Assembly (NCBI GenBank): GCA_010365175.1 | Contig: JAAFGW010000089.1 | Location: forward strand, 1 to 10,367 | Direction: 5' to 3' | DNA length: 10,367 nucleotides | DNA from: Sulfuriferula multivorans | GTDB lineage: Bacteria; Pseudomonadota; Gammaproteobacteria; Burkholderiales; Thiobacillaceae | In this document: piece after piece, positions 1-5,834 of the stretch | Layout of the letters: each line of letters starts with the position of its first letter | Numbering within the stretch: position 1 is the first letter of the stretch | The notes under the pieces: model-generated | What the model was told of the DNA's origin: nothing | Database searches by the model: none | What the model saw: only the letters and a program-made list of their open reading frames with translations | Translations under genes and position numbers: made by a program

Positions 1-75
1 CGCCTGCAATCGCCCCATACGACGTGAACTTGCGGGAAACCCATCCGCAATTTCAAACCGGCCGAATTCATGCAT
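1..75 (-). CDS. Possible partial CDS running off the left edge
   Basis: A minus-strand reading frame opens 24 bases after the monooxygenase stop. A GGAG ribosome-binding sequence (complement of 81-84) lies 5 bases before an ATG at 75-73. The frame stays open for 25 codons to the window edge, beginning MHEFGRFEIADGF. A second ATG at 71-69 in another frame is also open to the edge, so even the frame is uncertain. I recognise no family from so few residues. Position and spacing suggest a second gene in the monooxygenase transcription unit, but an open frame this short could be chance. Confidence 0.3.
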   Translation of the reverse strand, partial: MHEFGRFEIADGFPASSRRMGRLQA

Positions 76-99
76 GTTGGCTCCGGCGGCCACACCGGC

Positions 100-1557
100 T
101 TAAGTTTTCAGGGTGAACGCCAGCGTGCCGTCGTCGATCGGTTCGTCCAGCAGCAAAGTTTTGTCAACTTCGTAGGCGTGGGTCACGCGCCAGGGCCCAC
201 TACGCCCTTGGCGCGGAAGTTCGTTCACGTCGCGTAGCACATAGCCGGAGGTGAGTGAACTCATCACGTTGCCCTCATCCAGTTGTCCCGCCGGTGCGCG
301 TGGCGTTGCGCGCGCGATGCCTTTGGCATCCATGTGGTTGAGCAACCGGCACACATAGCGCGACGCGATGTCCGCTTTGAGCGTCCACGAAGCATTGGTG
401 TAGCCAAAAATGAAGGCCATGTTGGGCAGGTCCTGCATCAGCACGGCGCGGTAGCTCAGCAACTGATGGGTTGCCACGGGCGCGCCGTCCAGGGCGATGT
501 CCATACCGCCAAAGGTTTTGAGACGAATCCCGGTCGCGGTCACCACGATGTCGGCGTCCAGCGTCTCGCCCGATTTCAGCAAAATGCCTTGCTCGGTGAA
601 CGAGGCAATCTCGTCGGTGACGATAGACGCCTTGCCCGACTTGATGGCCTTGAACAGGTCGCCATCCGGCACCACACACATGCGCTGGTCCCACGGTTTG
701 TAATTAGGCGTGAAATGGCGCATATCCACTGTATCGCCCAGGGCCCTCTTAACGGGGCGCAATAAAAACTTCCGCATGGCGTCGGGCCAGCGCTTGGCGC
801 CCTTGTAGAGCGCGCGTTGCAGGGCGATATAGCTGCTGCGCAAAGTGCCGTAAATCCAGCGTGCGGGCAGTACCCTGCCTAGCACCGCAATCAACTTCTC
901 CAGGTTGGGCGCGCTGAAATAGTAGGTGGGGGTGCGCTGCAACATGGTGACATGGGCGGCGTTGGCCACCATGGCGGGAACGATGGTAACGGCCGTGGCG
1001 CCGCTGCCGATCACGACCACCCGTTTGCCCCGGTAATCCAGGTTTTCGGGCCAGAACTGCGGATGAATAGTCTGCCCCTTGAAGCGGTCTGCGCCCGCAA
1101 ACGCGGGGAGGTGCCCTTGGTCGTAGTCGTAGTAACCGGTGCAGCTCACAAAAAAGTTGCCGGTGAAGGTGCGGGTGTCGCCAGTGGATTCCTGCAATGC
1201 GGTGATCGTCCAGAGATTGTGATCACTCGACCACGCGGCCTTGAGAATTTTCAGGCCGAAGCGGATGTGCCGGTCCACGCCATATTCCTGCGCCGTTTCT
1301 TTGACGTATTCCCGCACCAGCTTGCCCTCCGACAACACTTTGGGTGACATCCAAGGGCGAAAGGCGTAGGCAAACGAAAACATGTCGGAGTCGGACCGGA
1401 CGCCAGGGTAACGAAACAAATCCCAGGTTCCACCGATGGCGTTGCGACGCTCCAGGATGGCATAGCGCTTGCCCGGCGATTCTTTTTGCAGATGGCATGC
1501 CATGCCGATGCCGGAAATACCTGCGCCGACAATCAACACATCAAAATGTTCGCTCAT
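100..1557 (-). CDS. EthA-type flavin-containing Baeyer-Villiger monooxygenase
   Basis: A 485-residue FAD- and NADPH-dependent monooxygenase, predicted soluble and cytoplasmic. Such enzymes insert one oxygen atom into ketones (Baeyer-Villiger reaction) or oxidise sulfur or nitrogen centres. Visible motifs: the N-terminal FAD Rossmann motif GAGISG at residues 11-16; GGTWDLFRYPGVRSDSDM at 42-59; the Baeyer-Villiger fingerprint FxGxxxHxxxWP at 159-170 (F159, G161, H165, W169, P170); the NADPH-binding GSGATA at 184-189; and a late ATG motif at 341-343. Length and motif wording closely match Mycobacterium EthA (about 489 residues), including NASWTLKAD near 388-396. The native substrate cannot be inferred. 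The start chosen is the ATG right before the FAD motif. No good ribosome-binding site precedes it, and the upstream DNA is a truncated gene on the other strand, so its original promoter may have been lost. Confidence 0.93.
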   Translation of the reverse strand: MSEHFDVLIVGAGISGIGMACHLQKESPGKRYAILERRNAIGGTWDLFRYPGVRSDSDMFSFAYAFRPWMSPKVLSEGKLVREYVKETAQEYGVDRHIRFGLKILKAAWSSDHNLWTITALQESTGDTRTFTGNFFVSCTGYYDYDQGHLPAFAGADRFKGQTIHPQFWPENLDYRGKRVVVIGSGATAVTIVPAMVANAAHVTMLQRTPTYYFSAPNLEKLIAVLGRVLPARWIYGTLRSSYIALQRALYKGAKRWPDAMRKFLLRPVKRALGDTVDMRHFTPNYKPWDQRMCVVPDGDLFKAIKSGKASIVTDEIASFTEQGILLKSGETLDADIVVTATGIRLKTFGGMDIALDGAPVATHQLLSYRAVLMQDLPNMAFIFGYTNASWTLKADIASRYVCRLLNHMDAKGIARATPRAPAGQLDEGNVMSSLTSGYVLRDVNELPRQGRSGPWRVTHAYEVDKTLLLDEPIDDGTLAFTLKT

Positions 1558-2262
1558 AGGTTGGAGCCGGATAACTTGTCGGCCATGGTTGGTTTGACCA
1601 ATGCATTATCCCTTCGTGTTGGCAATTTTGCCGACCGAAGCGATTCAGTAAAAAACCAGTGGGGCAACTCAGCCGCTGACGAACAAGGCTACGAGGAAGC
1701 ACGAAACTTGACCCTGAAAGTCAAGGCGCGCAATCCCGGCAACGCTGCGGTTTTTCAACCGCTGTGGTTTTATGCGTCGAATAATGATGATCAGCCCGCC
1801 GCGACATCTTTGGCTGCCCAACGGCTTGCGCTGGATCTGCGAAGTGCCAGCGCACATACCCTGATGAGTGTGGCGTACTTCACTGATGGTGATGGCGCGA
1901 AGGCTCTGAAACTTATTGAGGAAGCCAACGCGTTGAGCGCGGCTCGCGACAGCGATAACTATTTGATCAACGCCGGTCGCGATCATTTCATGTTGGGCCA
2001 TGACCAACAAGCCATCCAAATGATCAGTCAAGCCATCGACATAAACCCGTCGCTAGCTGATTACTGGTGCTACGTGGCCATGGCCTACGCCCGGCAAGGC
2101 CAGATAGAAAAGGCGCGCCAAGCGAGAGACGCATTGATCAAGGATGGCCTTGGCTGCAAATTCTCAGACATCGAGCCGTCCAAGTCATCCGCAGAGACTT
2201 TCAAGAAATGGCATGCCTCGCAGGTCGTCCCGGCTTAGCGCAAGGCGGGGTTGCCGCAGTGA
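1558..2262 (+). pseudogene. 3' remnant of a TPR-repeat protein gene with amber codon
   Basis: The frame from 1558 encodes RLEPDN followed by repeated helical pairs typical of tetratricopeptide repeats, for example INPSLADYWCYVAMAYARQG near 2041-2100. This resembles the C-terminal TPR half of large regulators or adenylate-cyclase-like proteins; the N-terminal domain is missing. Homology-like sequence begins only at about 1558. The open frame extends back to 1486, but that part is antisense to the monooxygenase N-terminus and is not TPR-like. The frame stops at a TAG (2236-2238) after QVVPA, and the same frame continues R-K-A-G-L-P-Q to a TGA at 2260-2262. PAWRKAGLP-like endings are familiar in this family as I recall it, so the TAG most likely replaced a TGG tryptophan codon. 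Missing 5' end plus a late nonsense codon make this a dead gene. The family ending is recalled, not aligned. Confidence 0.68.
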
Positions 2263-2473
2263 CGGGTATCCGGGGTGCAGCGGGCGGTCAGTCGGCAAGA
2301 ACTGATGCACGAGACCGGGCAACCAGAGTCCGCACCCTACGTGTCTGGCTACTTCGCTCTCTGCCAGTTGGAGCCAGTGACTCGGTGACCCGTGATGCCA
2401 AGGATTGGTCAAATTCGACCCGGACAGTTCAACTGCGATACATTACACAGATTCGCTTGAGCGCATCTTCTGC
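2263..2473. other. Gene-free spacer, probably part of an IS end
   Basis: I see no supportable gene. Short frames on both strands have no recognisable protein character. The part from about 2406 (TGGTCAAATTCGACCCGGAC) leads directly into the IS21-type repeats and may be the outer tip of that element, since IS21-family ends begin with TG. That boundary is a guess. Confidence 0.35.
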
Positions 2474-2531
2474 GCGTCCACGATGGCTCTGAAACGCCGT
2501 CCACGATCAGATTGAAACAGGCGTCCACGAT
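2474..2531 (+). repeat. Three tandem IS21-type terminal repeats (IS relic)
   Basis: The core GCGTCCACGAT occurs at 2474-2484 and 2521-2531, with a one-base variant CCGTCCACGAT at 2497-2507. The spacing is 23-24 bases and each copy is followed by TGAAA. IS21-family elements carry multiple short direct repeats near each end where the transposase IstA binds, and this core resembles ends I know from proteobacterial IS21 elements. No istA or istB gene follows, so only an end survives. The IS family assignment is from memory; the repeat itself is seen directly. Confidence 0.6.
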
Positions 2532-2635
2532 CGCTGAAATACGCAGTCGATGATTCGGACGCAGAACACTGAACTGGTGAAAGCCGTTTACACAGTACCT
2601 CGGTTTGACTTCACAACAGTACAGGGGGTTAGCCG

Positions 2636-3072
2636 GTCGATGAGGCTGGCGTGCAGCTGGGCAGATTGTTACGAACGGCCTTCTTGGCGGACCACTTTGT
2701 GATGACCTCGTTCCGTCAGGAACTGCGCCGGGTGCTCAATCGGGGTGAGGCGGTCAATGCCTTGAAGCGAGCCATCTAAACGGTGCGCATCGGCACGGCG
2801 CAGGCCAAGCGGCCAGACGAAATACCGGCGTTGCCCGACGGTTTGAGCTTACTGACCAACTCCGTGATGGCTTGGAACTCGATGCACAGCAGGTAGTTGT
2901 TAATCGGTGGGCGAACCGGCGCCAAGTGATTGAGGCCGACATCATGGCGAAGATCGCGACGATGCGTCTGAGTGGGATCAATTTGAGAGGTGAATTCCGA
3001 TTTCCGGTGGAGAGATAGGCTGCCGATTTGATGCCTTCGCTGGCACCGTCGATAAGTGCAGCGGTTGGCTGA
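2636..3072 (+). pseudogene. tnpA: C-terminal relic of a Tn3-family transposase (TnpA)
   Basis: Translation from 2636 gives VDEAGVQLGRLLRTAF, then FRQELRRVLNRGEAVNALKR, a clear Tn3-family TnpA C-terminal signature. The frame is broken three times. TAA at 2777-2779 stands where a tyrosine is expected in AIYTGRI. A one-base deletion lies near 2885-2887, after MAWNSM. TAG at 3016-3018 stands at the tyrosine of a PVERYA-like motif. After the deletion the other frame continues with NRWANRRQVI and GINLRGEFRFPVER, then reaches a TGA at 3070-3072. Only about the last 145 residues of a roughly 1000-residue protein remain, so it cannot be active. It marks an old transposon insertion followed by deletion. 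Confidence 0.85.
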
Positions 3073-3121
3073 AACCGACCACGGTTTGACGCCACCAAAT
3101 CCAGATTTGAAAATAGTCTGA

Positions 3122-3159
3122 AAACCCAACGAAATCAATGATCTCCTATAGCGACCCCC
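3122..3159 (-). repeat. Candidate Tn3-type terminal inverted repeat
   Basis: Tn3-family elements have about 38-base terminal repeats starting with a run of G, just beyond the tnpA stop. Here, 50-87 bases after the relic ends, the complement strand read inward from 3159 begins GGGGGTCGCTATAGGAG. This fits in place and starting bases only. No convincing matching left-hand repeat was found in the window, so the call is weak. Confidence 0.25.
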
Positions 3160-3411
3160 ACGCCAGCATTGAAATCCAAATCATCACAAGTTGCAGCAAA
3201 AAACAATACGACCCCAAGTCGTGTCATTACTTCTTCAATGTGTCAGGCTTTTAACAGCCTTGCTGTGCTGACGCAGCGTCCGTGGCGGTGCCTCCAATCT
3301 CGCATGGAGGCGCGGAAGGGATAAGTCGCGTGCGCGGGGCTGAACACTGAGGTCCCTTGTTCCGAGTAGGGCCTGCATACCCCTGGTTGCAGGCCTCTGC
3401 TCACTCAGCGA
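3160..3411. other. Gene-free, hairpin-rich spacer
   Basis: No coding frame with protein character is visible on either strand. Three inverted repeats stand out: AGGCT/AGCCT at 3245-3260 with a 6-base loop; GTGCCTCC/GGAGGCGC at 3288-3313 (8 pairs including one G-U, 10-base loop); and GGCCTGCA/TGCAGGCC at 3370-3395 (8 pairs, 10-base loop). The last lies just past the regulator stop codon. The others could be transposon debris or a small RNA; nothing in the sequence decides this. Confidence 0.4.
3370..3395 (-). terminator. Possible terminator hairpin after the lysR gene
   Basis: An 8-bp stem GGCCTGCA/TGCAGGCC with a 10-base loop sits 17 bases past the regulator stop codon on the minus strand. 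No run of U follows on that strand, so it is not a classical intrinsic terminator. It may only protect the 3' end of the messenger. Confidence 0.3.
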
Positions 3412-4308
3412 TCATGAAGCTTGCGCGTGAGCCTGTTCAATCAGGAAGTTCCGGAATTTCTTAAAGATCTCGCTGTTCGATATTTTCTCGTCGTAGACAA
3501 GGTGATAGGCACCTTCGCATTTGATGGCAAGATCGAACGGACTGACCAGCACGCCCTGTTGCAATTGCTCTCGTATCAGCGGAAGTCGCCCCAAGGCAAT
3601 GCCCTGCAGATTGAGTGCAGCTTCAATCAGGGTATTGCTGTCGTCGATGATGGGCCCGCGCATGGAAATGGGCTGCGAAACCCCCGCAGCGCGAAACCAA
3701 GCTGACCAGTCCTCATAGCTGTCTTCGTGCAGCAAGGCGTAGTGCAGCAGATCCTCGGGCTTTTGAAGTGGATGTTCCGGGCGCAAATATTTAGGTGAGC
3801 ATACGGGTAGCAACTGGCACTCAAATAAGACCTCCGAGTGGAGAGAGCCCCAGTTCTTGTGGCCCCATTTAATCGCCAGGTCGACGCGGCGCATGTCATA
3901 TTGCTCGTGAGGCAGGGCGTGGTAAATGCGCAGGTCAATCTCGGGGTACTCAGCCCAGAACCAATGCAGGCGTCGCGCCAGCCAGCGCGAACCAAACGAC
4001 GGGGTCACTTGCACCGTTAGAGTCGCCTTGGCCTCGCCTTGCGCCCGTACTTCGCGAAGCGTGCTGTCAATGTCCCGAAATGCACTCGAAATCGTGCCGT
4101 AAACGCGTGTGCCTGCATCGGTGAGCGTAACGCGTCTATGGGCGCGTTCAAACAGGCGAACGCCAAGCATTTCCTCAATCTGCCGAACTTGATGACTGAC
4201 TGCCGCCTGCGTTACGCAGAGTTCCTGAGCGGCAAGGGTAAAGCTGTTCTTGCGTGCGGTGGCTTCAAAAGCACGCAAAGTATTTAGGTTGATCAGGAGG
4301 TTGGCCAT
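3412..4308 (-). CDS. GcvA-like LysR-family transcriptional regulator
   Basis: A 298-residue DNA-binding regulator, predicted cytoplasmic. From the chosen start (MANLLINLNTLRAFEATARK) an N-terminal winged helix-turn-helix covers about residues 6-65, with the recognition region FTLAAQELCVTQAAVSHQVR at 23-42 and LGVRLFERAHRRVTLTDAG following. The rest is an effector-binding domain of the GcvA/AmpR subgroup. The frame also opens at 4365, but the family starts about where 4308 does. The 4365 start would put the LysR box at 4322-4336 inside the coding region, so 4308 is preferred. Neither start has a good ribosome-binding site. The gene diverges from the P-protein-like operon, the usual layout for a LysR activator of its neighbour. 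In E. coli, GcvA controls gcvTHP, but GcvA-like proteins are widespread, so the effector here is unknown. Confidence 0.9.
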   Translation of the reverse strand: MANLLINLNTLRAFEATARKNSFTLAAQELCVTQAAVSHQVRQIEEMLGVRLFERAHRRVTLTDAGTRVYGTISSAFRDIDSTLREVRAQGEAKATLTVQVTPSFGSRWLARRLHWFWAEYPEIDLRIYHALPHEQYDMRRVDLAIKWGHKNWGSLHSEVLFECQLLPVCSPKYLRPEHPLQKPEDLLHYALLHEDSYEDWSAWFRAAGVSQPISMRGPIIDDSNTLIEAALNLQGIALGRLPLIREQLQQGVLVSPFDLAIKCEGAYHLVYDEKISNSEIFKKFRNFLIEQAHAQAS

Positions 4309-4321
4309 GGGCGTCAAGTCT

Positions 4322-4336
4322 ATTAGATAAGCTAAT
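4322..4336. promoter_or_regulatory. LysR-type operator, ATTAG-N5-CTAAT
   Basis: The 15-base sequence ATTAGATAAGCTAAT is a perfect inverted repeat of ATTAG around a 5-base centre and fits the T-N11-A rule for LysR binding sites (T4323, A4335). CTAAT is also the half-site described for GcvA. It lies 14 bases before the regulator start, fitting autoregulation. It is centred about 65 bases before the predicted operon start point, the classical activator position. Confidence 0.7.
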
Positions 4337-4358
4337 CCCACGCGCAAAAAATGATCAT

Positions 4359-4387
4359 TTGTCATGCGTCATGTATACCGAGACACT
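4359..4387 (+). promoter_or_regulatory. Candidate promoter of the gcvPA-like operon
   Basis: TTGTCA at 4359-4364 is a good -35 match. It is separated by 17 bases from GACACT at 4382-4387, a poor -10 (3 of 6 consensus bases). A weak -10 is normal for a promoter needing an activator, and the implied start near 4394 would place the LysR box centre near -65. Prediction by eye only. Confidence 0.38.
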
Positions 4388-4422
4388 CTGTCTGCCCCTG
4401 CACTCAACGGGGATGGTCTAAA

Positions 4423-4429
4423 AAGGAAG
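4423..4429 (+). promoter_or_regulatory. Ribosome-binding site of gcvPA-like gene
   Basis: AAGGAAG lies 10 bases before the ATG at 4440 and supports that start. Confidence 0.6.
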
Positions 4430-4439
4430 AGCCTCAGGC

Positions 4440-5834
4440 ATGACAAATTCGATTGACGTTTATCCGTACATACCCAATTCGGTTCCAGAGGTCAAGGCAA
4501 GGATGCTTGCGGCGATAGGCGCAAACTCCATGGAGGAGCTTTATGCGGAGATCCCTCCCGAGTTGCGCATGCAGCGCCCGTTGAGTCTGCCCGAGCCGTT
4601 TCTTTCCGAACACAGGCTAAAGCGCCATGTGCAGTCGCTGCTGGCGAAGAACAAGTCCTGCGCTGAGGCGCTCAGTTTTCTTGGTGGCGGCTGTTATCAA
4701 CACCACGTGCCAGCCGTGTGCGATGAAATTAACGGCCGCAGCGAATTTCTTACTGCCTATGCTGGCGAGCCCTACGATGACGCGGGCCGTTTTCAGGCGC
4801 TGTTTGAATACGCCAGCATGTTGGGTGAGATGCTGGAGATGGACGTTGTCAGCATTCCGACGTTCGATGGTCATCAGGCCGCGGCAACCGCAGTGCGGAT
4901 GGCTGGGCGCCACACCGGTCGTAAGGTGGTGCTGGTGGCTGAGCATGTCAGCCCCGACAAGTATTCGGTCATGCAAAATTATGGACGTAGCGACCTGGAG
5001 TTCCGCCGCGTGCCTTTTGATCTCGCCACGGGAACTCTGGACATGGGGCGGTTGGCCAGTATTCTCGACGAGCAGGTTGCTTGCCTCTTCCTCGATAACC
5101 CCTCCTACCTGGGTGTGATTCAAGACGGCCCAGCCATCGCGGCTGCCGTTCATGCCTTCGGTGCCTTGCTGGTGGTAGGCGTGGATCCGAGTTGTCTGGG
5201 GGTAATTGCGCCTCCGTCGTCCTATGGCGCAGATATTGTGTGTGGCGATATTCAGTCGCTGGGCATGCATATGAGTTATGGCGGCGGTCACGGCGGCTTT
5301 ATCGCCACCCAGGACGATGAGGCGCTGGTGATGCAATACCCTTCGCGGTTGTTCGGTATTGCCCCCACCAAAGTGCCGGGCGAGTATGGCTTCGGCGATG
5401 TGGCTTACAGCCGTACGTCGTTTGACAAACGGGAGAACGGCAACGAGTTTGTCGGTACCGCCGCCGCCCTTTGGGGCATCACGGCCGGGGTATACATGGC
5501 CTTGATGGGCCCGCAAGGCATGCGGGACTTAGCCCACACCATCATCTGCCGCAACGCTTATGCCAAGCAGCAGTTGGCCTCCGTTACGGGCGTGCGGATA
5601 CCGCATGCCGAGCAGGTGCATTTTAAGGAGTTTGTCGTTAACTTCGACGCCAGCGGCAAATCCGTTCAGACGATCAATCGCGCGCTGCTAGAACAAGGCA
5701 TTTTTGGAGGTCACGACCTCAGCCATGCCTTTCCCGTGCTGGGGCAGTGCGCACTGTACAGCTTTACCGAGGTGCATAGCCAGGAAGACGTAGCCACCTT
5801 GTGCGCAGCGCTTGCCACCATCCTCACGAAATGA
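4440..5834 (+). CDS. Glycine decarboxylase P-protein subunit 1-like (GcvPA-like)
   Basis: A 464-residue fold-type I PLP-enzyme-like protein matching the N-terminal half of split P-protein in length and order: YPYIPNSVPEVKARMLAAIG (8-27), IPPELRMQRPLSLPEP (38-53), LGGGCYQHHVPAV (81-93), SRSEF-like GRSEFLTAY (99-107), LFEY (121-124), VGVDP (246-250), SLGMHMSYGG (273-282) and YMALMGPQG (352-360). True GcvPA with GcvPB decarboxylates glycine and passes aminomethyl to lipoyl-GcvH. Two signatures differ here. The TPYQPEISQG-type segment is TAYAGEPYDDAG (105-116), and the REKATSNICT-type segment is RENGNEFVGT (331-340). No gcvH or gcvT is in the window. It probably forms a complex with the next gene product, whose start overlaps its stop by ATGA. 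Family membership is firm; glycine as substrate is doubtful. Databases probably annotate it as gcvPA, so I leave the symbol empty. Confidence 0.88.
   Translation: MTNSIDVYPYIPNSVPEVKARMLAAIGANSMEELYAEIPPELRMQRPLSLPEPFLSEHRLKRHVQSLLAKNKSCAEALSFLGGGCYQHHVPAVCDEINGRSEFLTAYAGEPYDDAGRFQALFEYASMLGEMLEMDVVSIPTFDGHQAAATAVRMAGRHTGRKVVLVAEHVSPDKYSVMQNYGRSDLEFRRVPFDLATGTLDMGRLASILDEQVACLFLDNPSYLGVIQDGPAIAAAVHAFGALLVVGVDPSCLGVIAPPSSYGADIVCGDIQSLGMHMSYGGGHGGFIATQDDEALVMQYPSRLFGIAPTKVPGEYGFGDVAYSRTSFDKRENGNEFVGTAAALWGITAGVYMALMGPQGMRDLAHTIICRNAYAKQQLASVTGVRIPHAEQVHFKEFVVNFDASGKSVQTINRALLEQGIFGGHDLSHAFPVLGQCALYSFTEVHSQEDVATLCAALATILTK

Noticed and set aside
1554..1586. A 10-codon leader frame (MADKLSGSNL) ending in ATGA at the monooxygenase start
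   Set aside because: It is antisense to TPR coding sequence, has no clear ribosome-binding site, and is too short to separate from chance.
2067..2492. A 141-codon plus-strand frame overlapping the TPR remnant and the spacer
   Set aside because: It is out of frame with the TPR sequence over its first half, low in protein character, and runs into the IS-type repeats.
2626..2645. A left-hand Tn3 inverted repeat beginning GGGGGTTAGCC
   Set aside because: Beyond the initial GGGGGT it does not match the candidate right-hand repeat at 3122-3159.
2754..3138. Two minus-strand open frames (114 and 120 codons) over the Tn3 relic
   Set aside because: They are antisense to the recognisable transposase sequence and match nothing known to me.
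3160..3411. A glycine riboswitch or tRNA in the structured spacer
   Set aside because: The hairpins do not form a cloverleaf or the tandem glycine aptamer fold, and the spacer is downstream of lysR rather than upstream of the gcv-like genes.
4617..5516. A 299-codon open frame on the minus strand inside the gcvPA-like gene
   Set aside because: It lies fully antisense to a well-supported gene and has no recognisable family character; long antisense frames are common in GC-rich codon usage.
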